This document shows, piece by piece, positions 1 through 9,321 of a stretch of DNA of 64,000 nucleotides (positions within the stretch are counted from its first letter, which is position 1; every line of letters begins with the position of its first letter). A program made the position numbers and the translations under genes. Under the pieces are notes generated by a model, which ran no database searches, was not told the DNA's origin, and saw only the letters and a program-made list of their open reading frames with translations. This DNA comes from Luteimicrobium album. GTDB lineage: Bacteria > Actinomycetota > Actinomycetes > Actinomycetales > Cellulomonadaceae. The stretch lies in NCBI RefSeq assembly GCF_030161555.1, contig NZ_BSUK01000001.1, forward strand, positions 3,968,001 through 4,032,000, written 5' to 3'.

Positions 1-770
1 ATCCCCACGTAGGGCACGGTCGTCGTCGTCACGGTCCCGTCGTCGGCCGTCGACTGCGTCTGCCGCTCGGCGGGCGTCACGTCGAGCGTGACGTCGTGCC
101 CGTCGCGGTCGACGACGAGCGTCGTCGCGTCCGTACCACCGTGCGCGATGGCGTCGGCCAGCTCGTCCCAGCTGCTGACGGCGGTCCCGCCGTAGCTGAC
201 GACCGTGTCCCCGGCCTGGAGCCCCGCAGCAGACGACGGTGCCGCCGGGTCGCCCGCCCGACACACGCCGTCGGACGCGGTCGGCACGCACGCGGGGACG
301 GTACCCACCGTCGTCGTGGGCGTCTGCACCCCGATGGCCGTGAGGGCGATCAGGGTCAGGACGAACGCGATGACGAGGTTCATGACGGGGCCGCCGAGCA
401 TGACCACGACCTTCTTGGGCGCGGACAGCCGGTAGAACGCCCGGAACTCCTGACCCGGCAGGATCTCCTCGGCCGACGCCTCGCGGGCCGCGGAGGTCAT
501 CTCCCCGAACCAGCCCTTGCGCGGGCGGTGACCCTCCGGGGCCGGCGCGTACATCCCGACGAGCCGCACGTAGCCGCCCGCGGGGATCGCCTTGAACCCG
601 TACTCGGTCTCGCCGCGGGTCCGCGACCACAGGGTCGGCCCGAAGCCGATCATGTACTGGCTCACGCGCACCCCGAACAGCTTGGCCGGGACCATGTGGC
701 CCAGCTCGTGCAGCGCGATGGACACGATGATGCCCACCACCACGACGAGCACCGCGATCACGACGGCCAT
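1..770 (-). CDS. rseP: M50 site-2 zinc protease (RseP/Rip1 family), C-terminus outside window
   Basis: Membrane-embedded metalloprotease that cuts single-pass membrane proteins such as anti-sigma factors. The visible 256 residues read in one frame. HELGH at residues 21-25, inside the first membrane helix, supplies two zinc ligands and the catalytic Glu. A GGYVRLVGM segment follows, then a second hydrophobic stretch near residues 125-150 and the beginning of a PDZ domain. The last membrane helices lie beyond the window edge. The ATG is chosen because a GGAGG lies 10 bases upstream. Its usual actinobacterial neighbour dxr lies upstream on the same strand, but an opposite-strand sigma factor operon separates the two here. 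The family assignment is secure; the substrate is unknown. Confidence 0.9.
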   Translation of the reverse strand, partial: MAVVIAVLVVVVGIIVSIALHELGHMVPAKLFGVRVSQYMIGFGPTLWSRTRGETEYGFKAIPAGGYVRLVGMYAPAPEGHRPRKGWFGEMTSAAREASAEEILPGQEFRAFYRLSAPKKVVVMLGGPVMNLVIAFVLTLIALTAIGVQTPTTTVGTVPACVPTASDGVCRAGDPAAPSSAAGLQAGDTVVSYGGTAVSSWDELADAIAHGGTDATTLVVDRDGHDVTLDVTPAERQTQSTADDGTVTTTTVPYVG

Positions 771-862
771 GCGCTTCGAGCCTCCAGGGGGTCGGACGGG
801 ACGCCCAGCATGCATGGTGCACCTGGGTGAGCGCTGAAGCCGTCCTGGGGACGGACGGCCGG

Positions 863-889
863 TGTCACAAGTGTCGGGCACGCGGTGTC
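863..889 (+). promoter_or_regulatory. Candidate ECF41-type promoter of the oxidoreductase-sigJ operon
   Basis: TGTCACA (863-869) is followed after exactly 16 bases by TGTC (886-889), 33 bases before the GTG of the downstream oxidoreductase. ECF41 sigma factors are known to recognise promoters with a TGTCACA -35 and a CGTC-like -10. The second gene of this operon encodes an ECF41 protein, so autoregulation is the natural reading. The -10 here has T in place of the first C. Confidence 0.6.
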
Positions 890-922
890 TTGTGGCCGAC
901 CCTGCGAGCAGAAGGAGACATC

Positions 923-2119
923 GTGACCGACAAGACCCAGGTCGTCGTCCTCGGCGGCGGCTACGCCGGCGTCATGGCCGCCGACCGGCTGACCCAGCGC
1001 GACGACCTCGCCGTGACCCTCGTCAACCCGCGCGGGACGTTCGTCGAGCGCATCCGGCTGCACCAGCTCGTCGCCGGCACCGACGACGCCGTGGTCGAGT
1101 ACCGCGACGTCCTCGCCGAGGACGTCCGGCTCGCCGTCGACTCCGCGGCCCGGATCGACGTGACTGGACGCCGGGTGGAGCTCGCGTCGGGCGGCGCCCT
1201 CGCCTACGACTATCTCGTCTACGCGGTCGGCAGCGGGAGCGCCGAGCCGGACCTGCCCGGGGCGGCGGAGCGCGCCTACCCGATCGCCGGCCTGGAGCAG
1301 GCGGAGCGGCTCCGGGCGGCCCTGGACGGCTTCGCGGGCTCGGCGCGCGTCACCGTGATCGGGGCGGGCCCGAGCGGGATCGAGACCGCCGCCGAGCTGG
1401 CCGAGGCGGGCCGGGCCGTGACCCTCGTCTGCGGCAGCGTCCTCGGCCCCTACCTGCACGCCCGCGGACGACGCGCGGTCGCCAGGCGCCTGGCACGGCT
1501 CGGGGTAGAAGTGCTCGCGGGACCCGGGGCGACCGCGACGGCCGTGACGCGCGACGCGGTGCTCCTCGCCGACGGGCGCGAGCTGGCGAGCGACGTGACC
1601 GTCCGGACCGTGGGGTTCAGCGTCCCGGACCTGGCCCGGCGCAGCGGTCTCAGCACCGACGACGCGGGCCGCGTGCTCACGGACGAGACCCTGACGAGTG
1701 TCGACGACCCGCGGATCGTCGCGGCCGGCGACGCGGCCGCCCCCTCCGGCGTGCCGTTCCGGATGTCCTGCCAGGCCGCAGGCCCGTTGGGCTGCCACGC
1801 GGCCGACACCGTGCTCCACCGGGTCGCGGGCACCGAGCCGGAGCCCGTCGCGCTCGGGTTCTTCGGCCAGTGCCTCAGCCTCGGCCGACGAGCCGGCGTC
1901 TTCCAGGTGTCCCACCGGGACGACGCCGCGACGGCGTGGTACGTCGGGGGCCCGGCCGGTGGGCGGCTCAAGGAGTACATCTGCGCGTCGATCGTCAAGC
2001 AGCTGCGCGACGAGGCCCGCCGGCCCGGTTCGCACCGCTGGGCGGGCGACCGCACGCGGACCGAGCGGCTGCGTGCGCGCCGAGACGACGTCGCGGCCGC
2101 GTCCGGACAGGCACGCTAG
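923..2119 (+). CDS. FAD/NAD(P)-dependent oxidoreductase (NDH-2-like), ECF41 partner
   Basis: Two-dinucleotide-binding flavoprotein of the pyridine nucleotide-disulphide oxidoreductase fold, 398 residues. The N-terminal FAD motif is VVLGGGYAGVMAA near residues 8-20. A second Rossmann motif, VIGAGPSGIETAAEL, lies mid-protein for NAD(P)H, and IVAAGDAAAP is the usual second FAD-contact motif. There are no redox-active CxxC cysteines and no obvious C-terminal membrane anchor, so it resembles type II NADH dehydrogenase or ferredoxin reductase-like enzymes rather than disulphide reductases. GTG is chosen because GAAGGAG lies six bases upstream. The sigma factor gene starts four bases after its stop. 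ECF41 genes are typically beside an oxidoreductase, epimerase or carboxymuconolactone decarboxylase, which fits. The substrate is unknown. Confidence 0.85.
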   Translation: MTDKTQVVVLGGGYAGVMAADRLTQRDDLAVTLVNPRGTFVERIRLHQLVAGTDDAVVEYRDVLAEDVRLAVDSAARIDVTGRRVELASGGALAYDYLVYAVGSGSAEPDLPGAAERAYPIAGLEQAERLRAALDGFAGSARVTVIGAGPSGIETAAELAEAGRAVTLVCGSVLGPYLHARGRRAVARRLARLGVEVLAGPGATATAVTRDAVLLADGRELASDVTVRTVGFSVPDLARRSGLSTDDAGRVLTDETLTSVDDPRIVAAGDAAAPSGVPFRMSCQAAGPLGCHAADTVLHRVAGTEPEPVALGFFGQCLSLGRRAGVFQVSHRDDAATAWYVGGPAGGRLKEYICASIVKQLRDEARRPGSHRWAGDRTRTERLRARRDDVAAASGQAR

Positions 2120-2123
2120 AGGC

Positions 2124-3016
2124 ATGGGACACCCCACGACCGACCCGGCGACCGCGTCGTTCCTCGCCCACCGCAACCTGCTGTTCACGGTGGCGTACGA
2201 GATGCTCGGGTCCGCGGCCGACGCCGAGGACGTCCTGCAGGAGACCTGGCTGCGGTGGGTGGACGTCGACCTGGCGGCGGTGCGCGACCCGCGCGCCTAT
2301 CTCGTCCGGATCACGACCCGGCAGTCGCTCAACCGCCTGCGCACCGTCCGGCGCCGCCGGGAGGCGTACGTCGGCTCGTGGCTGCCCGAGCCGCTGCTCA
2401 CGGCGCCCGACGTGGCCGACGACGCCGAGCTCGCCGAGAGCGTGTCGATCGCGCTCATGCTCGTGCTCGAGACCCTGGCGCCTACCGAGCGGGTCGTCTT
2501 CGTGCTGCGGGAGGTCTTCGACGTCGGCTACGACGAGATCGCTGCCGCCGTCGACAAGAGCCCGGCCGCGGTGCGGCAGATCGCGCACCGCGCTCGCGGC
2601 CACGTGGACGCCCGCCGACCCCGGGTCCCCGTCGCGCCGGGCGAGACGCGCGCCGTCGTGGACGCGCTGCGGCGCGCGATCGAGGGCGGCGACCTGCAGG
2701 GCCTGCTCGACCTGCTCGCGCCCGACATCGTCCTCATGGCGGACGGCGGGGGCTCAAGCAGGCGGCACCTCGCCCGATCGTCGGCGCCGACAAGGTGGCC
2801 CGCTTCGCGATCGGGCAGCTCCGCAGGAACAGTGCGTTCACCGCCGTCACCACCCAGGTCAACGGCAGCCCCGCTCTGGCGGTCAGCCTCGGCGGCGAGC
2901 TCGACGGCGTCCTGGCCTTCCGGGTCGAGGACGCGCGGGTGACGAGCATGTACTACGTCCGCAACCCCGAGAAGCTGACGCGCGTCGGGACGGAGGTCGC
3001 GCTCGTCCGGCAGTGA
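2124..3016 (+). CDS. sigJ: ECF41 sigma factor SigJ with fused SnoaL-like domain (one frameshift)
   Basis: Extracytoplasmic-function sigma factor of group ECF41; 297 residues after repair. Region sigma-2 is near residues 10-75, the linker carries WLPEP, and sigma-4 (helix-turn-helix around VGYDEIAAAVDKSPAAVRQ) lies near residues 110-160. A C-terminal SnoaL/NTF2-like domain carries the ECF41 hallmarks DGGG and NPEKL. In this family that domain controls sigma activity in place of a separate anti-sigma factor. The reading frame breaks inside the DGGG motif at a run of five G (2748-2752). Adding one G restores the frame to the stop at 3016. It overlaps nothing and is the second gene of a two-gene operon. 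The frameshift looks like a base-calling error. Confidence 0.85.
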
Positions 3017-3025
3017 GGGGGCGCG

Positions 3026-4194
3026 TCAGCGCCGCGCGAGGACCGCGCGCGCCTCGTCACGAGCCCACGCGTCGGCGTGCAGCACGCCCTCGACGCTCGA
3101 CGCGTCGAGGTCCGCGCCCACGTGAGCGTCGACCACCCGTGCGATCGTGTCGACGATGTCGAGGAACCCGATCGCGCCGTCGTGGAACGCGTCGACGCAC
3201 ACCTCGTTGGCAGCGTTGTAGACGGCGGGCGCGACGCCGCCCTCGGTGCCCACCCGCCGGGCGAGCGCGACGGCGGGGAACCGTTGCTCGTCGAGGGGCG
3301 CGAACTCCCACGTCGCCGCCTGCGTCCAGTCGACCGGCACGTCGACGTCGGCGAGCCGGTCGGGCCACGACAGCCCCAGGGCGATCGGCACGAGCATGCG
3401 CGGCGGCCCGGCCTGGGCGATCGTCGAGCCGTCGTGGAACTCGACCATCGAGTGGATCATCTGCTGCGGGTGCACGACGACCTCGATGCGGTCGAACGGG
3501 ACGTCGAAGAGCAGGTGCGCCTCGATCACCTCGAGGCCCTTGTTGACGAGCGTCGCGGAGTTCGTCGTGACGACGCGACCCATCGCGAAGTTCGGGTGTC
3601 TGAGCGCCTCCGCAGGCGTCGCCCGCTTCATCTCGTCGCGCGAGCGCCGCAGGAACGGCCCGCCCGACGCGGTGAGGACGAGGCGGCGTACCTCCCCGGC
3701 GCGCCCGAGCGCAGCGACTGCGCGATCGCGGAGTGCTCCGAGTCGACGGGCACGACCTGGTCCGGCCGTCTGACGGCACCCGTCACGAGCCGCCCGCCGA
3801 TGACGAGGGACTCCTTGTTCGCGAGCGCGAGGGTCGAGCCGACGCCGAGCGCGGCCAGCGTGGGGCGCAGCCCGACCGCGCCGGTGATCCCGTTGAGGAC
3901 GACGTCGCTCCCCCGCCCCGCGACCTCGGCCGCGGCGCCCGGGCCGTCGAGCACCTCGACCGACCCCAGCGCGGCGCGGACGACGCGCGCGGCCTCCGGG
4001 TCCGCGACCGCGACGGCGCGGACGCCGAGCGCCCGCGCCTGGTCGATCACGAGCGCCGGGTCGGCGCCGCCCGCGCTGATCGCCTCGACCACGAACCGCT
4101 CGGGGTTGCGCCCGATCACGTCGACGGCCTGGGTGCCGATCGACCCGGTCGAGCCGAGGAGGGTCACGGTGCGTGCACGGGTGCTGACGGCCAT
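3026..4194 (-). CDS. dxr: 1-deoxy-D-xylulose 5-phosphate reductoisomerase (one frameshift)
   Basis: DXP reductoisomerase (IspC) makes 2-C-methyl-D-erythritol 4-phosphate with NADPH, the committed step of the non-mevalonate isoprenoid pathway. The repaired product has 389 residues. Visible are the NADPH-binding GSTGSIG near the N-terminus, LANKESLV, the metal- and substrate-binding PVDSEHSAIAQ, and TASGGPF after it. The C-terminal half contains HPQQMIHSMVEF and AVYNAANEV. The frame breaks at the C-run 3694-3697, between SLRSGAPG and EVRRLVLTASG; one extra base repairs it. ATG 4194 is preferred over ATG 4203, because the GGGAGG abuts 4203 but sits nine bases from 4194. Confidence 0.9.
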
Positions 4195-4225
4195 ACCCGA
4201 CATCCTCCCAGGCTCCGGCGCACCC

Positions 4226-4256
4226 GCCGACGGTGACGGTCAACGTCACCGTCGGC
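4226..4256. terminator. Perfect 13-bp inverted repeat, 3' of the methyltransferase gene
   Basis: GCCGACGGTGACG (4226-4238) and its exact complement (4244-4256) flank a five-base loop, 30 bases after the methyltransferase stop and 32 before the dxr start. A third, one-mismatch copy of the half-site lies at 4265-4277. The same 13-mer recurs twice as direct repeats after cofD (53091-53124). Likely a terminator built from a recurrent intergenic motif. There is no U-tract. Confidence 0.5.
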
Positions 4257-4285
4257 GAACGCAGCGTCACCCTCGGCGGGCGGGC

Positions 4286-5008
4286 TCAGCGCGGAGCGGT
4301 CCACTCGAGCGTGTACCGGAAGAACAGCCGACGGCGCAGGCGTGCGCCCGGCAGCACGGAGCGGGCGACCCGCGCGACCTCGTCGAACGTCGCAGTGGCG
4401 TCGCGCACGACCATCGTCGGGACCGAGCCGGCGGCCGGACGGTCGCCTGGCGGGACGTCGTCGGGCGTGGTGCGGACGGCACGCGGGTGCTTGATCATCC
4501 CCACGAGGGGGTTGGCGACCGCCGAGACGAGATCGACGGCCACGTCACGCCGCGAACCGAGGCGCGCCAGCCCGACCACGAGCAGCCGGCCGCCCGGGGC
4601 GAGCAGCTCGCGCACGTGCTCGAGCGCGGGGACGAGGTCGAGATGGTGCAGCACCGCGACCATCGTGACCGCGTCGTAGCCGTCGAGCCCGTCGGGGACC
4701 CGCACGTCGGCGAAGGTCAGCTCGCGGACGCGGACCCGCCCGTCCTCGGCGAACCGGGCCTCCGCCCAGGCGGCGGTCGCCGGGTCCGCGTCGATCCCGT
4801 CTGCCCGGTCGAACCGGCCGGCCAGGAGCGCGAGCAGCCCGCCGTGCCCGCACCCGACGTCGAGCGCCGCCCGACGCCGTCGCGGCAGGCGCCGCAGCAC
4901 CCAGCCGTGGAAGTGGTCGTTGTGGTTCCACGGGTGCCGGGCGTTGACCCCGTCCAGGCCGCGCGCGACCGCACGCACCCACGGCGCCGTCGTCGTGCGG
5001 TGGTTCAC
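4286..5008 (-). CDS. Class I SAM-dependent methyltransferase
   Basis: Small-molecule methyltransferase of the Rossmann-fold class, 240 residues. The SAM-binding motif I reads LDVGCGHGGLLALLA (about residues 49-63), followed by an acidic GIDADP loop (motif post-I) and VAVLHHLD then LAPGGRLLVVG typical of motifs II-III. The N-terminal segment with WNHNDHFHGW and the C-terminal arginine-rich end resemble methyltransferases of unknown substrate common in Actinobacteria. It begins at a GTG 11 bases downstream of the stop of the DivIVA-repeat gene, so both are probably one transcript with rlmN. I cannot name a substrate. Confidence 0.75.
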   Translation of the reverse strand: MNHRTTTAPWVRAVARGLDGVNARHPWNHNDHFHGWVLRRLPRRRRAALDVGCGHGGLLALLAGRFDRADGIDADPATAAWAEARFAEDGRVRVRELTFADVRVPDGLDGYDAVTMVAVLHHLDLVPALEHVRELLAPGGRLLVVGLARLGSRRDVAVDLVSAVANPLVGMIKHPRAVRTTPDDVPPGDRPAAGSVPTMVVRDATATFDEVARVARSVLPGARLRRRLFFRYTLEWTAPR

Positions 5009-5018
5009 CGGTGCGCGG

Positions 5019-5567
5019 TCACTCGACGCCGAGCAGCACCTCGACGGCCCGCGACAGATAGGCGTCGACCGGGCCCTCCGCGTACGCGTCGGCCCCGCGG
5101 CGCCGCCGGAACGTCGCCGCGCGGATCTCCGACGCCGTGATCGGGACCTGCCGGTCGAAGTAGTCCACGAGCCGGTCGAGCAGCGCGTCGACGTCGTCCA
5201 TGTCGTAGCCGGCCTCGCCCCGACCGGCCGGCGCGAACTTCTCGCACGCCGGACGGTTCAGCCGCGGGTACAGCGTGCGCGCGTCCTCGGCGATCCGGTC
5301 CATCCAGGCCTGCGGCCCGTGCTGCGCGACGAAGGCGCCACGGTCCCGGACGGAGAACGCCGCCTCGAGCCGGTCGAGCGCCGCGTCGACCTCGTGGGTG
5401 TCGTACCCGCCCCGGATCAGCTCGAACGAGACGGCCTGGATGTCCGCGCTCGAGAACGGCCCGGCCTCCCGGCCCTCGTAGACCGCCCTCGCGTAGTCGA
5501 AGAAGTCGTCGACCTCGTCGGGGTCGTAGCCGGTGGTGAGCTTCCCCACGGTGCTGAACCTGGACAC
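5019..5567 (-). CDS. DivIVA-domain repeat protein
   Basis: A 182-residue protein built from four DivIVA-type repeats: FSTVGKLTTGYDPDEVDDFF, a second around SFELIRGGYDTHEVDAAL, a third around GRGEAGYDMDDVDALL, and a degenerate fourth near the C-terminus. DivIVA repeats of this kind (D/YxxxxVDxFL) occur in actinobacterial proteins related to Wag31 but without its long coiled coil. A role at curved membrane or in polar growth is plausible but unproven. The GTG start follows the rlmN stop by one base (TGACGTG) and has a GAGGAG six bases upstream. Translation is therefore probably coupled to rlmN. Confidence 0.75.
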   Translation of the reverse strand: MSRFSTVGKLTTGYDPDEVDDFFDYARAVYEGREAGPFSSADIQAVSFELIRGGYDTHEVDAALDRLEAAFSVRDRGAFVAQHGPQAWMDRIAEDARTLYPRLNRPACEKFAPAGRGEAGYDMDDVDALLDRLVDYFDRQVPITASEIRAATFRRRRGADAYAEGPVDAYLSRAVEVLLGVE

Positions 5568-5568
5568 G

Positions 5569-6698
5569 TCACTCCTCTTCCGCGGCGAGCTGACCGCACG
5601 CGCCGTCGATGTCACTGCCACGGGTGTCCCGGATCGTCGTCGGGATCCCGTGCTCGCGCAATCGTGCCACGAACTCCGCCTCGACCGCGGGGTCGCTCGC
5701 GGTCCAGATGGAACCGGGCGTCGGGTTGAGCGGGATCGGGTTGACGTGGACCCAGCCGCGTCCACGCGCGTTGAGCTTGTCGCCGAGCAGGTCGGCGCGC
5801 CACGCGTGGTCGTTCATGTCCCGGATGAGCGCGTACTCGATGCTCACGCGTCGGCCGGTCACCTCGAAGTAGTGGCGGGCCGCGTCGAGCGCCTCGTCGA
5901 CCGACCAGCGGGTGTTGATCGGCACGAGCTCGGAGCGCAGCTCGTCGTCGGGCGCGTGGAGCGACAGCGCGAGCGTGACCGGGATGCCCTCGTCCGCGAG
6001 CTTGCGCATCGCGGGGACCAGCCCGACGGTCGACACCGTCACGTTGCGGGCCGACATGCCGAGCCCCTCGGGCTCCTTGGCGACGAGCGTGCGCACTGTC
6101 CCCATCACGGCCTTGTAGTTGGCGAGCGGCTCCCCCATGCCCATGAACACGAGGTTGTTGAGGCGCGCCGGGCCGCCCGGGATCTCGCCGTCGGCGAGCG
6201 AGCGCGCCGCCGAGCGCACCTGCTCGACGATCTCCGCCGTCGACAGGTTGCGGGTCAGGCCGAGCTGGCCCGTGGCGCAGAACGGGCACGCCATGCCGCA
6301 GCCCGCCTGGCTCGACACGCACAACGTGCTGCGGTGCGGGTAGCGCATGAGCACCGACTCGACCTTGGCCCCGTCGAACAGGTGCCACAGCGTCTTCACG
6401 GTCGTGCCGCCGTCGGCCTCGAGGACACGGGCCTTCTCGAGCAGCGGCGGGAAGAGCGTCTCGGCGAGCACGTCGCGCGTCGCTGCCGGCAGGTCGGTCA
6501 TGGCCTGCGGGTCCGACGTCAGGTGCGTGAAGTAGTGCGTCGCGAGCTGCTTGGCCCGGAACGGCTTCTCCCCCAGGTCCACGACCGCCTGCGCGCGCTC
6601 GGCGGGCGTGAGGTCCGCGAAGTGGCGCGGCGGCTTGCCCCGGCGGGGGCGGCGAGCTGCAGCGGGGTGCGGCCCGCGGGCGGGGTGACGGTCGGCAT
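5569..6698 (-). CDS. rlmN: Dual-specificity 23S rRNA/tRNA adenine-C2 methyltransferase RlmN (one frameshift)
   Basis: Radical-SAM methylase that methylates C2 of A2503 in 23S rRNA and A37 in some tRNAs. The repaired product has 376 residues. The radical-SAM cluster motif CGMACPFC follows SSQAG near residue 125. [19 protein letters not shown] and [10 protein letters not shown] are the expected downstream motifs, and a near-C-terminal [15 protein letters not shown] carries the second catalytic cysteine. The frame breaks close to the N-terminus at the G-run 6645-6649; an added base joins [18 protein letters not shown] to [13 protein letters not shown]. Start ATG 6698 lies 52 bases after the cdsA stop. 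Confidence 0.92.
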
Positions 6699-6749
6699 GT
6701 CGGGTCCAGACGATCGGGGTCGGTCGGCGTGTGGGGGTGGTGGCCGCGG

Positions 6750-7715
6750 TCAGCCCGGCACGGCGGTCGCGAGGAGCACGTACACGAGCGGGGCCGTGAT
6801 GAGCAGCGAGTCGAGCCGGTCGAGGATGCCGCCGTGGCCCGGCAGCAGGCGTCCCATGTCCTTCAAGTCTAGGTCGCGCTTGAGGAGCGACTCGGCGAGG
6901 TCCCCGAGCGTCGCCGTCAGCGGGGCGAGCACGCCGAGCGCGACGCCCACCCACGGGTCGGCGTCGAGCAGGTGAGCGCCCACCAGGCCGACCGCGATCG
7001 CGAGCACGAACGACCCCATCAGGCCCTCGATGCTCTTCTTCGGGCTGACCGTCGGCGCGAGCGGGTGGCGGCCGAACAGGACGCCCGCCACGTAGCCGCC
7101 CGTGTCGCTCGCCACGGCCAGGAGGACGAACAGGGCGACCCGGAGCTCGCCTCGCGGCTCGGCCAGCAGGAGCATGACGAACCCGGCCATGAACGGGAGC
7201 CAGGCCGTCGCGAACACGCCGGCGGCGGCGTCGCGCACCCCGGCCGCCCCGGACTCGTCGAGCGCGCACCACACGACCACGCCGCCGACCGTGAGCAGGA
7301 ACGAGACCATGAGGGCCTCGGAGCCCGAGTAGTACGACGAGACCAGGATCCCAGCCGTGCCCACGAGGAGCGGCAGCAGCGGGAGCCGGATGTTCTTGCG
7401 TTTGAACGCCTGCGCGAGCTCCCAGACGGCGCCGCCCACCGCGAGGACGGCGAACGCCACGAAGAACTCGGGCCGGAACACGAGCGACGCCGCGACCACC
7501 GCGAGCAGCAGCACGCCGACCGCGATCGCGGCCGGCAGGTTCCGGCCCGCCTTCTTGGCCACGGGCGCGTCCGGGGTCGCCGCAGGGACCGGGTCCGCGG
7601 CCGCCGGCTCGGTCCCCGTGAACGGGTCGCCGGCGGCCGGCGCGTCCGCCGCCGCGGCGGCCCGCCGGTACGACGGCGTCGGCCGGTCGGACTTCCTACG
7701 CTTCGCGGCCGCCAT
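6750..7715 (-). CDS. cdsA: Phosphatidate cytidylyltransferase
   Basis: CDP-diglyceride synthase makes CDP-diacylglycerol from phosphatidate and CTP in the inner membrane, feeding phosphatidylinositol, phosphatidylglycerol and cardiolipin synthesis. It has 321 residues, with an unusually long Ala/Pro-rich cytosolic N-terminus of about 65 residues before eight or so hydrophobic segments. The family signature near the C-terminus is visible as [12 protein letters not shown] followed by [26 protein letters not shown]. Its ATG overlaps the frr stop (TGATG), so translation is coupled. Confidence 0.93.
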   Translation of the reverse strand: MAAAKRRKSDRPTPSYRRAAAAADAPAAGDPFTGTEPAAADPVPAATPDAPVAKKAGRNLPAAIAVGVLLLAVVAASLVFRPEFFVAFAVLAVGGAVWELAQAFKRKNIRLPLLPLLVGTAGILVSSYYSGSEALMVSFLLTVGGVVVWCALDESGAAGVRDAAAGVFATAWLPFMAGFVMLLLAEPRGELRVALFVLLAVASDTGGYVAGVLFGRHPLAPTVSPKKSIEGLMGSFVLAIAVGLVGAHLLDADPWVGVALGVLAPLTATLGDLAESLLKRDLDLKDMGRLLPGHGGILDRLDSLLITAPLVYVLLATAVPG

Positions 7716-8272
7716 CAGACCTCGAGCAGCTCGTTCTCCTTGCCCGCCAGCAGCGCGTCGATCGCGTCGACGTGCTTCTTGGTGAGCGACTCGAGCTCCT
7801 TCTCCGCCCGGGCGACCTCGTCCTCGCCGGCCTCGCCGTCGCGGACGATGCGGTCCAGCTCCTCCTTGGCGCGGCGGCGCACGTTGCGGACCGAGACGCG
7901 GGCGTCCTCGGCCTTCGCCTTCGCGAGCTTCACGTAGTCGCGGCGGCGCTCCTCCGTGAGCGCGGGCAGGACCACGCGGATCACGTTGCCGTCGGTCGCC
8001 GGGTTCACGCCCAGGTCCGAGTCGCGGATCGCCTTCTCGATCGCGGGCGTCGCCGTCTTGTCGAACGGAGACACGAGGATCGTGCGCGCCTCCGGGGTGT
8101 TGAACGACGCGAGCTGCTGCAGCGGTGTCGGCGCGCCGTAGTAGTCGACCGAGATCTTCGCGAACATGCCCGCGCTCGCCCGGCCCGTGCGGATCCCCGC
8201 GAAGTCCTCCTTGGCGACCTCGATCGCCTTGTCCATCTTGTCCTCGGCCTCGAGGAGGGTGTCGTCGATCAC
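7715..8272 (-). CDS. frr: Ribosome recycling factor
   Basis: Splits post-termination ribosomes together with EF-G. The product has 185 residues, the standard length. It starts [20 protein letters not shown] and contains the conserved RTGRAS stretch, [14 protein letters not shown], and the C-terminal hinge region with [20 protein letters not shown] 8272 is preferred because AAGGAG sits five bases upstream. The gene lies between pyrH and cdsA as in most Actinobacteria. Confidence 0.96.
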   Translation of the reverse strand: MIDDTLLEAEDKMDKAIEVAKEDFAGIRTGRASAGMFAKISVDYYGAPTPLQQLASFNTPEARTILVSPFDKTATPAIEKAIRDSDLGVNPATDGNVIRVVLPALTEERRRDYVKLAKAKAEDARVSVRNVRRRAKEELDRIVRDGEAGEDEVARAEKELESLTKKHVDAIDALLAGKENELLEV

Positions 8273-8352
8273 CGGTGCTCCTTGGTTCGGTCTGTCGCGG
8301 TTGTGGTCCGTCGTCCGGCCGTCTCCGACGCCGGGGGAAGCCGTCGGGCCGG

Positions 8353-9108
8353 TCAGCTCGTCGTGAGCAGCGTGCCGATCTTCTCGCCCACGAGCGCGCG
8401 CGTCACGTTGCCGGGCTCGCTCATCCCGAAGACGCGCATCTCGACGTCGTTGTCGCGGCACATGCTCAGCGCGGTCGTGTCCATGACACCGAGCTCCTGC
8501 ACGAGCGCGTCCGTGTACGTGATGTGGTCGAGCTTCTCGGCCGTCGGGTCCGTCCGCGGGTCCGCGGTGTAGACGCCGTCCACGCCGTTCTTGCCCATGA
8601 GGACCTCGTCGCAGTGGGTCTCGAGCGCCCGCTGCACGGCGACCGTGTCCGTCGAGAAGTACGGCATGCCGGCGCCCGCGCCGAAGATCACGACGCGGCC
8701 CTTCTCCAGGTGCCGGATCGCCCGCAACGGGATGTAGGGCTCGGCGACCTGCCCCATCGCGATCGCCGTCTGGACGCGCGTCTTGACGCCCTGCTGCTCG
8801 AGGAAGTCCTGGAGCGCGAGGCAGTTCATCACGGTGCCCAGCATGCCCATGTAGTCGGCGCGTGCCCGGTCGAGGCCCGACTGCGACAGCTCGGCGCCCC
8901 GGAAGAAGTTCCCGCCGCCGACGACGATCGCGACCTGGACGCCGCGAGCCACCGCCGCCGCGACCTGGGCCGCCGTCTCCTGGACGACGTCGACCGCCAG
9001 GCCGACCTCGCCGCCCCCGAACACCTCGCCCGAGAGCTTGAGGAGGACGCGCCTCTTGGCGGGGGCCGCCTCGGCCACCGCACCGTCCGTCACGACACCG
9101 TCCGTCAC
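8353..9108 (-). CDS. pyrH: UMP kinase
   Basis: Hexameric bacterial UMP kinase (amino acid kinase fold) that converts UMP to UDP for pyrimidine nucleotide supply. It has 251 residues. [33 protein letters not shown], and the C-terminal [14 protein letters not shown] are all present. The 5' end contains a tandem 15-base duplication that offers two in-frame GTG starts (9108 and 9093), each followed by ACGGACGGT. The upstream one is used here; a strong Shine-Dalgarno is lacking for either. It lies in the rpsB-tsf-pyrH-frr order. Confidence 0.95.
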   Translation of the reverse strand: MTDGVVTDGAVAEAAPAKRRVLLKLSGEVFGGGEVGLAVDVVQETAAQVAAAVARGVQVAIVVGGGNFFRGAELSQSGLDRARADYMGMLGTVMNCLALQDFLEQQGVKTRVQTAIAMGQVAEPYIPLRAIRHLEKGRVVIFGAGAGMPYFSTDTVAVQRALETHCDEVLMGKNGVDGVYTADPRTDPTAEKLDHITYTDALVQELGVMDTTALSMCRDNDVEMRVFGMSEPGNVTRALVGEKIGTLLTTS

Positions 9109-9248
9109 GAGCTCACCCGTTCTCTCGTCGTCTGCGCCCGTCCCCGGACGAGCACCCGTCCCACCCTAGCGGCGCCGGAACGCCGCGCTCGCGGCACTGG
9201 GCCGCGCCGTGCCGCGACGCCTGGGCGTCGCGCGTCCGCCGGTGCGCA

Positions 9249-9290
9249 CCGGGGCCCGGGCCGCTGCGACAGCGGCGACCCGGGCCCCGG
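9249..9290 (-). terminator. Strong hairpin downstream of tsf
   Basis: CCGGGGCCCGGG (9249-9260) pairs with its complement at 9279-9290. A further CCGCTG/CAGCGG pair inside closes a three-base loop. It lies 32 bases after the tsf stop on the minus strand and before pyrH, so it should end or attenuate the rpsB-tsf transcript. No U-tract follows, as is usual in high-GC Actinobacteria. Confidence 0.7.
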
Positions 9291-9321
9291 GGTGCACGTA
9301 CGGATCGTGTGTCGTCGAGCC

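Noticed and set aside
1..770. Broken protease gene
   Set aside because: The frame is open to the window edge, so it is truncated by the window and not by mutation.
2748..2752. Programmed frameshift in sigJ at the DGGG motif
   Set aside because: The break uses the same missing-base pattern in a G-run as 26 other genes, so a technical cause explains it without special biology.
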